From positions 15,903,001 to 15,967,000 of the forward strand of contig NC_133036.1 in the NCBI RefSeq assembly GCF_048771995.1: 64,000 nt of DNA, read 5' to 3'. Both the position numbers and the translations under genes were made by a program. The DNA is from Taeniopygia guttata. Taxonomy: Eukaryota > Chordata > Aves > Passeriformes > Estrildidae. Shown here piece by piece: positions 28,401 to 37,827 of the stretch. A model generated the notes under the pieces. That model worked only from the letters and a program-made list of their open reading frames with translations. It was not told the DNA's origin and made no database searches. Within the stretch, counting starts at the first letter, position 1. Every line of letters starts with the position of its first letter.

Positions 28401-31400
28401 AATTGTCTATGCTTTAAATACCAGTCAACAAAATTTATGGTAAGTTTCTCAAAGTGGGGACGGATTTTGTTAAGTTTGATGTGTAAGAGAACACTTTTTC
28501 TTTACTAACACTTGATAGTTGTGGTGTAGTTAATGTCCTGTCAAGGCTGGTGTCAGGAACTAATCATTCATTATTAAAACTCAGTATGAAAAGCTCTAAT
28601 TTGTCATGTATAGCAGTGAATTAGGAATAACTCATCTGTCTTGCAATCTCTCCACAAGGAGAAAACCCTTCTGTCCGCTTAGCTCTAAATGCATATTAAC
28701 TTGTCCAAATATACAATCTGAATAATGGCCAACTATTAGTCTGTCCCCTGTGAAGTGTCTGCAGATGCATTCCTTACTCTTCCCCTCACTAAAATTGCCA
28801 TAGCATTTTCAGGAATTCTACTGGTTTGTATCTGTACAATTGCAGAGCACAATTTTTTACATCATGATCTTGCATAGCCCAATCTTCTGCTTTTTTTCCT
28901 ACCCACCATCCCATTTTCTTAGCCTTTTTCCCACAAAAAAGTCAAGAATCCAATGCTCCAGGGATAGTTCACAGTTCTGTTCCCAGCTGGGAGGTATATT
29001 AAAATTCTTAGTTTTGGTCTTTCTCCCTAAGACAACAGGAACCACATGCTCATTTGTGAGATGGGGAAGAATATCAGTAGAATGAGCAAATCAATAGCGT
29101 GAACTTCCCTACTCTGTTTACTCCTGGTAAGTGTTAAAGAAGCAATGTCTTCTGCCTTTAAAGGGGAAATCTGTCTACAGTTGTGGAATATTTCAATAGC
29201 AGTTGCCAAAACTCACAGAAAAAGTTCTTTAAAATCTTGGGCAACAGCCAAAACAATGGAAAAGTTAACTGACACTGAGATTCACAGAGCATTGTTGGAT
29301 GTTAACTGTACCTGAACCAGGTGTGGGGACAAGCAGGCAAATTTGTATATTAGTGGAAACCCCACAAATTTCCAAACAGCTTCCAAGGTTATGCAAATGA
29401 AACACTCATGATTCTTTCTTTTTGTAATTTATACTAATTTATATTAATTGCTATATTTTATTTTCAAGCCAGCTTTAAAGTTTATTACTTACATTCCTGA
29501 TTCTCAAGAGTAATAACACTGAAATCAACACATGTTCCAGACTTTAAAGGCAATATTACACTTTTTAAAAAATTATTGTTCTTATATTCTTGGGCTTTTG
29601 TTGGACAGACATGTGAATAAGTTTCAGGCATGAACTTGAGAGTGCCTTAGAAGTAGGTTTACACCGTGTAGGTGCACTCCTTTATGTGAGCATAATCTGC
29701 ATGCATGAAATTGAAGCTGGGACTCACAAAAATGCATCTTGTTGTTCTTTCTTTGTGGCTATCATTTTCCATTTTTGCAATTTTCAGTCTTTCCAAACCA
29801 GAGGGAAAAAAAAGAACCATGACAGTGTGACTGAATATGCTTTACTGCCCATCATGTGCAGCTAAATATGTGGTATTTTAATATTGCATTCTGCAAATAA
29901 AAAGATTTTGTTTTAAAGAAAAAGAAAAATCTATCATTGCATATTCCTCAGAATCTCCTTTTCTCAAATCCTTTCACTTTGTTGATTCATACAATACTCA
30001 GGCACTAGTAAAAGAGTAATCTGAGACTTTTCAGATTTTATGGCTTTGAAAGCCAACTTCAGGGTTCAAGTCTGGAGGACTTCTACTAGAAATAGCTAGT
30101 ATTTATTTTTAATGATGTAACCTCTAATTGCAATGTTGGCCATTTATTCCTTAGTGCTTCCTAAAACTAGCTCACAATAATTCTTTAGTTTAAGGATTAC
30201 TACCACTTTCAGAGTCTGTGCAAATACTTCCTGTAAAACTCTTTTATTTTTAATGAGTTATTCTTTAGTATTTATATAATTCTCTAAATTATTAAGTGTA
30301 AGGTAAAGAAAATGTTCCTACACTGTAATATAGTGCTTAGTTTACCCATTAGCTCAGCTGTAATTAACTTGTTGAAAGCTTAGAGCTTCAAAAATAAATG
30401 AGATTATTTGTTCAAAATGCCATCAGGTCTGCTTGGAATGGCATTTAAATTATATAATGTAAATCAGTTTGACCTGTAAGTCCTTGTCATTATTTAGTGA
30501 CATTTCCTAGAGAATAAATTGTTTGCAGGTTGGGCAGTGTGGTATGGAGCTTGGCACAGAGCTATAAAAACAAATTATCCTTTCATTTTATACATCATTT
30601 GCTCAGACAGTTGTAAAAATGGCTTGGTTTTAGTGTAATAGAGAAGTGTCACTCAGGGTTTGCAGCACAGGAGGTGCCCTGGCTGCAGAGCCCTGCAGCG
30701 GTGCCTGGCTCAGGCAGGGGTGGGCAGGAGCGTCCCTGGGGTGCAGGAGCCTTGCTGGCCCTGGGAATGCTCCTCGGGGCTCCTGTGGCCCCAGGACTCA
30801 GCAATGGCTCCCACAAGAGCTCACGGGCAGGGAACTGGAGAGGGCAACACCGCCTGGGCTCGGTGTCACCTCCCGGTGTCACCTCCCGGTGTCACCTCCC
30901 AGCTCTCTGCCCAGGGCACTGAAATCCAGCACTTGTGCTCCTGGCACTGTCAGTGCAGCACAGGGAAAGAGAGCTTCCAGCAGCAACGTCTGAGCTGGCC
31001 AGCAAACATGGACAGTGATGTAGCTGAAGGAGTATCATTCCCTGGGACTTCAAACCTCAGGGAAACGTCTGCCTTTACTTGGAACACCAGATTTTAAACA
31101 CCCCGCACCAAAGCACTTAAGGCAGTTGTTTGAAAAGCAGGCAAGGGTCAGTAGATTGACTTCAAGGGATAGGGAGAGCAGGAAGTGCTGGCAAAACTCT
31201 TTCTGCCTGTAAAGAATGCAACTCAGCTGTATTTCACCCCTTCTGGGCAAGAGTGAATGCATTTGGAAAGGGGAGGAAGGAAACTGAATCTTCTGCATGA
31301 TCCATTTTCTGAGGGAAGGTGCACTGGGGGCTGCAGCTCCAATCTCTGCTTCCTGTGACCAGAGCAGGCTCAGGCTGGAGGTCAGGGAAGGTTCTGTGTC

Positions 31401-34400
31401 CCCAGAGGTGCTGGCACTGCCCAGGCTGCCCAGGGAATGGGCACGGCCCCGAGGCTGCCACAGCCCAGGAGCCTTTGGACACCAGGGATGGACAGGGGGG
31501 ATGCTGGGGGGTCTGTGCAGGGACAGGGGCTACACCGGGTGATCCTTGTGGGTCCCTTCCAACTCAGCATCTTCTGTGATTCTACATTTTTGACAAGAAT
31601 TTTTACCAGGAGGTTATTCATAAAGGGCACTATCACCCTTTAGCTTTCTTTTTAAAGAAAAGAACCTACAGGCTGGTTTGGCTTTTTTGTTTGTTTGCTT
31701 TTTTTCCTGTGGTTTTGCCTTTGGTACTTGTTGGGAGGGGCTGCATGAGTGGGTTTAAGAAAGTTTGAGTCTGCTACAGAGCCCATTATAATGCAAATCT
31801 GCAGTCAGAAGAGCAGGGTTGCCTTGGTAAAGCCAGTCAGGTTTTAAAATTCAAACTTAATCTTGAACAACCACAGAAACCTACTTTGTCACATTAGAAG
31901 TTGCCTGGCCCAGGCATAAACAGAGAAGCATGCTGAAGATGCTTTAAGAATCATCATTTTTATTTGGGTGTCTAAGCTCTCCTCAGTCCCTCTGTTGAGT
32001 CCAGCCCATGTCCTTTGCAGCTTAGTCCTACAGACTTGTGCTTTCCCACAGCCCCAGGGATGAGTCCTGCCTGACAGCCTGTCAGGGCCATCCCATTTGC
32101 ATAGTACTAAATTCTAACAGGAATTAATTTATTTTAATGGAATAAGTGCTTCAGAACACTTGTGGCTTTGACTATTTTAAGTAATAAATAATTTCTTAAG
32201 AGATTAAATATTTTCAGACTTTAAAATGAAACTGGTTTTTTAAAGTGCTGAAGGAGTAGTCTATCAGGAAAGCTAAACTGGCCTATTAAAAATACAATCT
32301 CTGGCCTTTCTAGATGAGATTAATGTACCAGTTCAAGATTTTTTAGGAAGGGTTTGTAATTATTAATCCATTTGCTAAGCATAATCTCTTGAAAGGCGAT
32401 AATAAAATTTAATACTTGTCGCAACATTTTCAAGCTGATCATGGAGCTTAAAGATGCCTGAGTGTGTAGCTGCAGTTTCCAAAGGCTCCGTAAAGTGCAC
32501 CTCAAAGTGGCACAGTTACTGAAGTACTTCAGCGTGTGCATGGGGATGTTAGGCACCTATTCCCATTCTAATTTCATTTTAGTTGATTGAATGTGTGCTG
32601 CTTTCTGTTTGTTTAGTCTTCACAGGTTATGTGCCTACTAAGAACTAGAAGACACTTCAGCATACTATGGCCAGTTTCAATTAGCCTGATTACAGGAGTG
32701 TACATTGCCGTGCATTTTTACTTTCTTTTTGCTCTGCCCTTATATTGTGTCTTTGCAAATATTTTAGACTGTAAACTTGTTGGGAAGATGGTGAGCAAAA
32801 ATAATTTTTTCATTATTAGTACTTGAGTGATCTTGCAAGTATATACCAGGACTGCTGTTTGGAGTATTATTCCGGCATCTTCTGCATTCCCCTGCCCCAG
32901 CTTTTTGCAAGTGGGATGTCTTTTTTCATAGTTTCTCTCCCACAGCTGTCAGAATAGGAAGAGTAATGTCTCCTGGAATAAAGTTTTTGTTCCAAGTAAA
33001 TGGTGAATGCTAGGACAGGAACAGAAGGTTTTACCTAATGTGTATCATACACAAACCTAAGTCACACTAAGTTTCTTGAAATATTTAAATAATCAGAATA
33101 TAGAAACCTATAAATATTCATAGGCTTTATGAACCTGATAAATATATGAAATATAGAAATAGTTTAAAATTGTCAGGATCGTGTTTTCCTTAGTTTTCCT
33201 CATAGTGCTTAGTAAATTTTTTATTTGCAGTTGAGTATTATCATAATTTATCCGCTTGGCATTGAAGAAAACACAGTTGCTTGAACAGTTTGCTCCCTGA
33301 ATAGAGGAGAAGCAGAAAAATATTTTTGCAGTCTTTTTTTTCCTTCTGATCTGTCACAAGCATTGCAAAAATGCCCCTGCAGAGACTTCCTCAGACGTAT
33401 CAACATTTGTTTAGGTCAAACACTCCAAACACAGCAGTGTTTGCTGGGAGCATGCAGCTGTTGGCAGGAGTCAAATTGTGCACTGGACGGACCCTAACCA
33501 ACCATCCCCACTATGAGGATAAGAATCTGAGAGAGAGAACAAAGCAGGTAAGAGATTTCTGATTTTTTTTATAGTAATCCTTGCTCATGTCAGTGACTCC
33601 ACTCCAGAAAACAATAATGTCCTAATGGCACACTGCAAAAGGCATCACTCCATTACTCATGGAGTAACTTACTGTCAGTTGCCCAGGCAACTGCTTTGAG
33701 ATCTCCTGACTCACTTCTGGCAGCTGGTGAATGTCTCAGCAGCTCTGTGCCTGAGCACCCAGCTAGTCCCAAGGGCACTGCTTTGGCTCCTGTGGCATCA
33801 GTAGATCCTCATGCCCACTTGGGCTGTTAAACCCACATGGAGCATTCTGTGATACTCCCTTCAGTTCCCAGAGCATCACACAGCATTGGATACAGAAACC
33901 ACCCTGAGGAACTGCGCACGCAGCTGGGAGACTGTTTTCACTTCTCTGGACTTGGGACATTCTCAAAGCCTGACAGCACCATCCAGTGTTGTGTAGCCAG
34001 CAGCATCCTCACCATAACACACATCTCCACATGGAGATTTTACTGAATAAAGCATTTATAGATTGTTTCTATAATAATTGATTCACATGGTTTCCCAGTT
34101 CTTTGTTTGGCTGAAGATAGAGGAGTCATGACAGAGCAAACAAAGCAACAGTGAGTGGTGATGTGTGTGTTGGAGCTCCGTTCCCTTGTCCTGCAGATCT
34201 ACCAGATCTATGCCAAGCGCTCTCCCGGTGACGTGTACGGCATCCTGCGCTCCTTTGGCACGGACTACGTGATCCTGGAGGACAGCATTTGCTACGAGAG
34301 GAGGCACAGCAGGGGCTGCCGCCTGCGTGACCTGCTGGATGTGGCCAACGGACACGTGAGTGTTGCAGACCACTTCAAGGAACTAAATACATGTTGCTTG

Positions 34401-35131
34401 ACTTGGCTCTGAAACCCAGTCACTGAGAGCTGAGGTAGCTCAATGTATTTGCACTGTGGGAAGGAAAACCTGCTTGGAGCCTTTAGACATTCTCAAAATG
34501 GCCAAATTAACACTTCTTGCTCTTAAGGGTATTTGAGAATAAAAATGGGGAATTTCAGCCTGGGCAGGATAAGTAATCACTTCCTGATGAGCTCCAGGTT
34601 AGGAGCACACAAGCAGAGTTCCCTCCCAGGTGTGAATCACTTCAGAGCCTCTGTTCCCTGAGGTGCAGTTCTGTAACCACTGTATCAGGGGAGTTGTCAG
34701 GCATTTCTGGGGCTGAGCTGGAGCCAGAGCAGGCTGCACAAGCCCAAGCAGATACAGACCTCTGACAAAGCATCTTTATCCATTTAGAGACAATACTCTA
34801 AGTGCTACTGCTTTAAAGCTGTTTTCTTCCTCCCACTTGTTTCATACTGTGAACAAACCTGGCCAGCCTGACCCAGTGAATGTATTGTGGAGGTTGTTAT
34901 GAACTTGTTATTGCCTATAACTGTGAATTGGCTGAAGAAATTTCACCCATCTGTTCCCTTTCATTGCAGATCATGGATGGCTTGGGAGAGAATGAACCTG
35001 ATTTGAAACCTTCCTTGTATCCTCGCTTCTGTGAGGAAATTAAAAAAAACCTTCCTTCTTACACCATGCACTTCACCAGGGTGTTTCAGAACAAAACATT
35101 CCATGTTTACAAACTTGCCAAGCATAAATAA
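4345..35131 (+). CDS. DPY19L3: DPY19L3, protein C-mannosyltransferase, 18 coding exons (span)
   Basis: Joined exons give 713 residues, against about 716 in human DPY19L3, with near-identical blocks such as [46 protein letters not shown] and [13 protein letters not shown]. The family consists of multi-pass ER membrane enzymes of the GT-C type. They use dolichyl-phosphate-mannose to attach mannose to tryptophan carbon in W-x-x-W motifs of thrombospondin repeats; human DPY19L3 modifies UNC5 repeats and R-spondin 1. Visible here: a short cytosolic N-terminus (residues 1-35), a first membrane span near 39-60, a long lumenal loop (65-145) with the family EREISF and LYYSYYK motifs, a polytopic core (150-550), and a lumenal C-terminal domain (556-713). 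Every junction is GT/AG and phase-consistent, and no frame break is seen. The start at 4345 matches the human N-terminus around IRQRR. A CpG island with no TATA box suggests broad expression. Confidence 0.97.
5856..5980 (+). CDS. DPY19L3: DPY19L3 exon 3: first membrane span
   Basis: The acceptor is GATCCTCCAG/GTGG and the donor ATCAAG/GTAATG. It encodes residues 35-76: a hydrophobic helix beginning [11 protein letters not shown], then the family motif [12 protein letters not shown] that opens the lumenal loop. It ends in phase 0. Confidence 0.96.
5981..12311 (+). other. DPY19L3: DPY19L3 intron 3 (6.3 kb)
   Basis: AT-rich intron. It contains a degraded CR1 3' end at about 9609-9748 and an in-frame candidate alternative acceptor at 12230. 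Short open frames in it have no protein-like content. No other gene or RNA is recognised. Confidence 0.8.
9609..9748 (+). mobile_element. CR1 LINE 3' fragment
   Basis: Resembles the 3' end of avian CR1: an AGAAGCTGTGG-like start, CCAGGTTGGACACTGG, and the hallmark CAGGTCCCTTCCAGCCCCAAA followed by CTCTATGA. It is 5'-truncated, diverged and has no open reading frame, as is usual for CR1 copies. Sense orientation in intron 3. Confidence 0.75.
12312..12402 (+). CDS. DPY19L3: DPY19L3 exon 4: lumenal loop motif
   Basis: The acceptor is TTCACTTGCAG/GAG and the donor CAG CAA G/GTATTG. It encodes residues 77-106 starting [20 protein letters not shown], the most conserved lumenal motif of the family. 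The upstream frame stays open into the intron, which makes the apparent ORF longer than the exon. It ends in phase 1. Confidence 0.95.
13258..13379 (+). CDS. DPY19L3: DPY19L3 exon 5: lumenal loop
   Basis: The acceptor is TTATCATTAAG/GTTTAC and the donor ATTCAG/GTAGGC. It encodes residues 107-147, including [13 protein letters not shown], with a conserved N-K-T sequon, and [13 protein letters not shown]. Too short to appear as a long open frame; identified by its match to the human protein. Confidence 0.94.
13582..13727 (+). CDS. DPY19L3: DPY19L3 exon 6: membrane spans
   Basis: The acceptor is TGTTTTACAG/CAATAC and the donor AACAG/GTAAGT. It encodes residues 148-195, starting [20 protein letters not shown] and ending CWYITNR, forming membrane helices 2 and 3. 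It ends in phase 2. The 1.7-kb intron that follows shows no recognisable feature. Confidence 0.95.
15390..15513 (+). CDS. DPY19L3: DPY19L3 exon 7
   Basis: The acceptor is TTTTGTACAG/AGTAGA and the donor CAACAA/GTGAGT. It encodes residues 196-237 with [20 protein letters not shown], identical to human for most of its length, followed by a membrane helix. Confidence 0.96.
15963..16097 (+). CDS. DPY19L3: DPY19L3 exon 8
   Basis: The acceptor is CCTTCCAG/AGGCTC and the donor GCAAAG/GTAACT. It encodes residues 238-282, including [16 protein letters not shown] and [11 protein letters not shown], matching human DPY19L3. A 1.7-kb intron without recognised features follows. Confidence 0.95.
17784..17915 (+). 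CDS. DPY19L3: DPY19L3 exon 9
   Basis: The acceptor is TTGTTACAG/GTTACA and the donor ATCCAG/GTAGGT. It encodes residues 283-326, containing [20 protein letters not shown] and [14 protein letters not shown], two hydrophobic helices. A TG dinucleotide microsatellite follows in the intron. Confidence 0.95.
17961..17983. repeat. TG dinucleotide microsatellite
   Basis: About ten TG repeats in intron 9 of DPY19L3. Confidence 0.9.
18905..19006 (+). CDS. DPY19L3: DPY19L3 exon 10
   Basis: The acceptor is TTCTTCTTTGTAG/AAAAAC and the donor ATTAAG/GTAGGC. It encodes residues 327-360, beginning [20 protein letters not shown], ending LINKFIK. An 18-base A tract lies just upstream in the intron at about 18855-18872. 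Confidence 0.93.
19458..19531 (+). CDS. DPY19L3: DPY19L3 exon 11
   Basis: The acceptor is CCCCCTTGTAG/AAAATT and the donor ACAAG/GTATGA. It encodes residues 361-384: [19 protein letters not shown] then GFGAT, matching human. It ends in phase 2. Confidence 0.94.
19778..19936 (+). CDS. DPY19L3: DPY19L3 exon 12
   Basis: The acceptor is a long T tract then TTTAG/AGATTT; the donor is CCTCAG/GTAAAT. It encodes residues 385-437 with [20 protein letters not shown], then a membrane helix. It ends in phase 2. The 1.5-kb intron that follows contains a poly-T tract. Confidence 0.95.
20919..20979. repeat. Poly-T / polypyrimidine tract
   Basis: About 60 bases of T interrupted by single C residues, in intron 12. 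It gives spurious Lys- or Phe-rich open frames. It could be the degraded tail of a minus-strand retroposed copy, but no body is recognisable next to it. Confidence 0.9.
21460..21582 (+). CDS. DPY19L3: DPY19L3 exon 13
   Basis: The acceptor is TTCTTCAATTAG/TGGTTC and the donor ATGAG/GTATAA. It encodes residues 438-478: a polar linker ending [13 protein letters not shown], then [12 protein letters not shown]. The linker is the least conserved stretch relative to human. Confidence 0.93.
21935..22046 (+). CDS. DPY19L3: DPY19L3 exon 14
   Basis: The acceptor is GTTCTTTCAG/GATGAA and the donor CAGAGG/GTGAGC. It encodes residues 479-516 with [20 protein letters not shown], nearly identical to human. 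Confidence 0.95.
22563..22619 (+). CDS. DPY19L3: DPY19L3 exon 15 (57 nt)
   Basis: A small exon with acceptor TTTCTCATAG/ACACAG and donor TTTAAG/GTAAGA. It encodes 19 residues, [19 protein letters not shown], aligned with the human helix before FWPGMMDELS. Phase 0 on both sides, so skipping would keep the frame. Confidence 0.88.
22620..26811 (+). other. DPY19L3: DPY19L3 intron 15 (4.2 kb)
   Basis: AT-rich intron with one minus-strand CR1 tail near 23947-24032. No other gene, RNA or repeat is recognised. Confidence 0.8.
23947..24032 (-). mobile_element. CR1 LINE 3' fragment (antisense)
   Basis: On the plus strand it begins AATCACAGAATATTCTGAGC then TGGAAGGGGCCCACAAAG, the reverse complement of the avian CR1 3' end that ends CTTTGTGGGCCCCTTCCAGC. 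Only the extreme 3' part is clear; the left (downstream) limit is better defined than the right. Confidence 0.65.
26812..26894 (+). CDS. DPY19L3: DPY19L3 exon 16
   Basis: The acceptor is TTCCATTTTAG/TTCTGG and the donor ATTAA/GTAAGA. It encodes residues 536-562: [20 protein letters not shown] then VELMNWI, marking the entry into the lumenal C-terminal domain. It ends in phase 2. Confidence 0.96.
30862..30900. repeat. Three tandem copies of a 13-bp unit
   Basis: GGTGTCACCTCCC repeated three times exactly, in a local GC-rich patch (about 30655-31000) inside intron 16. No retroposon family is recognised around it. Confidence 0.9.
31315..31586 (+). mobile_element. CR1 LINE 3' fragment
   Basis: A good match to the CR1 3' region of birds: TGACCAGAGCAGGCTCAGGC, CCAGGCTGCCCAGGGAATGG, CACGGCCCCGAGGCTGCC, then GATCCTTGTGGGTCCCTTCC and TTCTGTGATTCT at the end. 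It is 5'-truncated and in sense orientation within DPY19L3 intron 16. No coding capacity is evident. Confidence 0.85.
33415..33547 (+). CDS. DPY19L3: DPY19L3 exon 17: lumenal C-terminal domain
   Basis: The acceptor is CATTTGTTTAG/GTCAAA and the donor AAGCAG/GTAAGA. It encodes residues 563-607, with [20 protein letters not shown] and [20 protein letters not shown], nearly identical to human. Confidence 0.97.
34197..34355 (+). CDS. DPY19L3: DPY19L3 exon 18
   Basis: The acceptor is TTGTCCTGCAG/ATCTAC and the donor GGACAC/GTGAGT. It encodes residues 608-660: [37 protein letters not shown] and [14 protein letters not shown]. Its GC content is higher than that of the neighbouring exons. Confidence 0.97.
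34970..35131 (+). CDS. DPY19L3: DPY19L3 exon 19: C-terminus and stop
   Basis: The acceptor is CATTGCAG/ATCATG and TAA is at 35129-35131. It encodes residues 661-713, ending [18 protein letters not shown], which aligns end to end with the human C-terminus (FHVYKLSRNK). Confidence 0.96.
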   Translation: MMDGLGENEPDLKPSLYPRFCEEIKKNLPSYTMHFTRVFQNKTFHVYKLAKHK

Positions 35132-35328
35132 CGTTTCCAACCATGACTTCAGGTGCAGTATTTCAGTGCTAGGACCCACATTAGGAAATGCAGATGAAGT
35201 TTACAAACAGGTTACATTTGTAGGACATTTTACACCAATGGGTTTTTGTTTAATTACTGTGATTCTTTTTTTAGACAGTCTAATTTTGATAACATTATTG
35301 ATGTTGCCAAAATTTTCATAAACTCATA

Positions 35329-35334
35329 AATAAA
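35329..35334 (+). terminator. DPY19L3: Candidate proximal poly(A) signal of DPY19L3
   Basis: A canonical AATAAA about 200 bases after the stop codon. The cleavage site is not visible. Confidence 0.5.
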
Positions 35335-37821
35335 TGCTAGCAGGGACCATTTTGATTTAAATTCTGACCCTCAGAATACTAAGGCTGTAATTGTTTTCCA
35401 GTTTCAACTGATTAGAAGACAAGGGCAGCAGCCTGTAAATATCTGCTCAGCAGTTCAGATTTTCCTCTCAAATGGTAGAAATTCAGTGAAAGCAGCCCAT
35501 GCTGCTCCTGCCCTGAGTAAGCATTGCCTTTGTGAATCCTAAAAATAGTCACAAAACAAAGTTTTGTCTTACAGTCTGATCCTTTTTGACAGATCTTGTG
35601 CTCTTTCAGTGCCTCTTTCTTGAATTCTTTGGGAATGTATGCAGATATGAGTTTCCAATTTTGTGAGTGTGATTGCAGAATCAGTGAGTGTGGATTAAGC
35701 AAACAATTTTTAAGAAAAATAATCTTTGGTCCAGCATTTTTAGTGATCAGAAACAAACTGGTTTATAACAGTAGGTGTTTAATGATGGAGTGTTACATAT
35801 TTTTAGTGAGAAAAAAGGCTGGAGCATGCTTGATACATGTTGCATGTTTGTATCCTTGTAAAATGCTCAGAACAAACAAAAATCCAAATTTCTCAGTTTG
35901 GATTCTCAGAACACTTTCCTGTATATACTTTCTGCACTACAGGGGATCCTTTTTCTCCTTGTGTGAATCCCACCAGGATAGCAAAATTGGACAAAACAAA
36001 AGCTAATCTCTAAAGTAGCACGAAACCAGTATTTCAAATACATTCAAATAGTAGAGCTTTGTTTTGTATTATTTCAGACACAAAGCTCTATATTTTAGCA
36101 CAGAATTATTGTGTCCTTGTTCTTTAGCCTAAAACAGAGACTACCAGTATTTTAAAATGACATGGAAGATTAAGTGAAGCCAGACCTCAATGCTGAGAAT
36201 TTTGTGATTTGTTTGTACCCTTTGTCTTTTTACCAGCCTGAACTTTGTGATTTGTATCGGATTTCTAAATGTTATGAAGGTACCAAATGACTTTTGCTGT
36301 GTTTTTAGCACTGCTTTGGTTTTAGATTGAAATCAAAAATCAAATTTGGAAGCCTCACAGTACTCTCCATCTTGAATTAGACATCCACTAGGCTCATTTG
36401 TTTGTTACGGAAAAACAGAATTGTAATAATCAAGTGCCTCTAGGCCCAGGTTGAATTAACATTTGAATGCCTATATAAGACTGTGGCCTGTGCAAATAAC
36501 TCAGTTATAGTAATTACCACTGCAATTAATTTCTAATGATGGGAAACTTAAAGTGCTACAGATAGCAAACTCTACATTTAATTTAATCAAGATGTGTAAT
36601 GAGATTAGCTGTCACAACTGAGTTGGGCTCCAGTTCTAAATGATGTGTTTTCCCTTTCAGTTGTACAAAGGTAAATTACCAAAGAGATGGAGATGGTTAT
36701 GTCACATGCTTAAACAATTTTATATTCACTAAATACTCATTAAACAATGTTCAACATCCTTCTGCCTTTCTGTGTGGCACAGAAGGCTGTGCTGTAGCCA
36801 GGCTGTGTTAAATCACATGCTGACAGGAGCTGGGTTGTTACACTGAGCAGATGAAACTCCTGAGTAATTCCTAGCCTGTATCCTTTAATGAGGTTGGAGA
36901 CCACTGCAGTTTAACATAATAATAAAACATTTTAATCAGTATTAAAACTTTAATTAGGCCTGTAATGATGCATGGTGGTTCTTGCTGCAAGCCTGGGTCA
37001 GTGAATCCCTCAGTGAGTGCCTTCAGTAACTGAAAGCAAGCACACAAAAGGTAAAAGATGTCTGGGCTGTATGGCTTGTTCTAGAATGCAATTACATCTT
37101 TCTGGAGAGGGGCAGTGACTTTCCTTTGGTGGAGGGGAGGGATTCCCAGGCCCAGTGATTGACAGCCTGTTGTCTTCAGAATTTACTTGTAGGTAACAGC
37201 TGAGACTAAGAAATCCTGACTGAAACAGTAATTATATTTAAACAGACTTATTTTAAAAATGCAGTTTCTAATATTGCCAAAGGAGAAGTTTAACCTTTTC
37301 ATATAAACTACCAAGTGCAATCTGGTTTGTTTGGGGTTTTTTATACAGAAAGATGTATTAAGAGAGATTATCAGAAAGGTTTAACACTAAGGGTTATTCC
37401 AGGGACTGTAGTGCAGCATTCAGACACCAACCTACTTCAAACTGTAAATCCAAGTGCCAAGGGCCAAAAGCATTTCCCAGCTCCTCCCTGCCCCAGTTTG
37501 AGACTGGGGCTGGGGGGAAGGGCTGCACCTCCCATTCCTGAGGTGCCAACTCTGAGAACCAGCAGTGGGAATGGCAGGGACAGGGCTCCTCCTGTGTGCT
37601 CCTTGTGCTGCATGTGATCAGTGGGATTGTGGTATAAATTACTTTTTTTTAGATTGCAGAGACAAAATGCTATCAAGGAGCCAGGACTCTTTTAGGAGAG
37701 AAAAGCCTTTGAGATCCATAAGTGTATTTTCATTTCTTGTTTCAGTGTTCTGCTGGTGGGATCTAACATAGTTATTTTATAATATGTTGTTGTAAAGAGA
37801 TGTAATGACTATTGTATACTA

Positions 37822-37827
37822 AATAAA
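37822..37827 (+). terminator. DPY19L3: Candidate distal poly(A) signal of DPY19L3
   Basis: A canonical AATAAA about 2.7 kb after the stop codon, followed by TTGTGTAATTTG, a weak GT-rich element. Use of this site would give a long 3' UTR. Confidence 0.4.

Larger units (their letters stand above)
26895..33414 (+). other. DPY19L3: DPY19L3 intron 16 (6.5 kb)
   Basis: The largest intron of the gene. It contains a 14-base C run at 27256-27269, a GC-rich patch at about 30655-31000 and a CR1 fragment at about 31315-31586. Open frames over the GC-rich parts lack protein-like content. Confidence 0.8.

Noticed and set aside
30646-31097. Overlapping frames of 77-145 codons in a GC-rich patch
   Set aside because: Several frames are open at once because the patch is stop-poor. 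No domain or family pattern is seen.
32629-32826. Hydrophobic 65-codon frame in intron 16
   Set aside because: Phe/Ile/Leu-rich composition is expected from T-rich intron sequence. It does not fit DPY19L3 phase or homology.
35596-36006. 136-codon plus-strand frame downstream of DPY19L3
   Set aside because: It lies in the 3' UTR region and has no recognisable motif or family pattern. It is probably chance.
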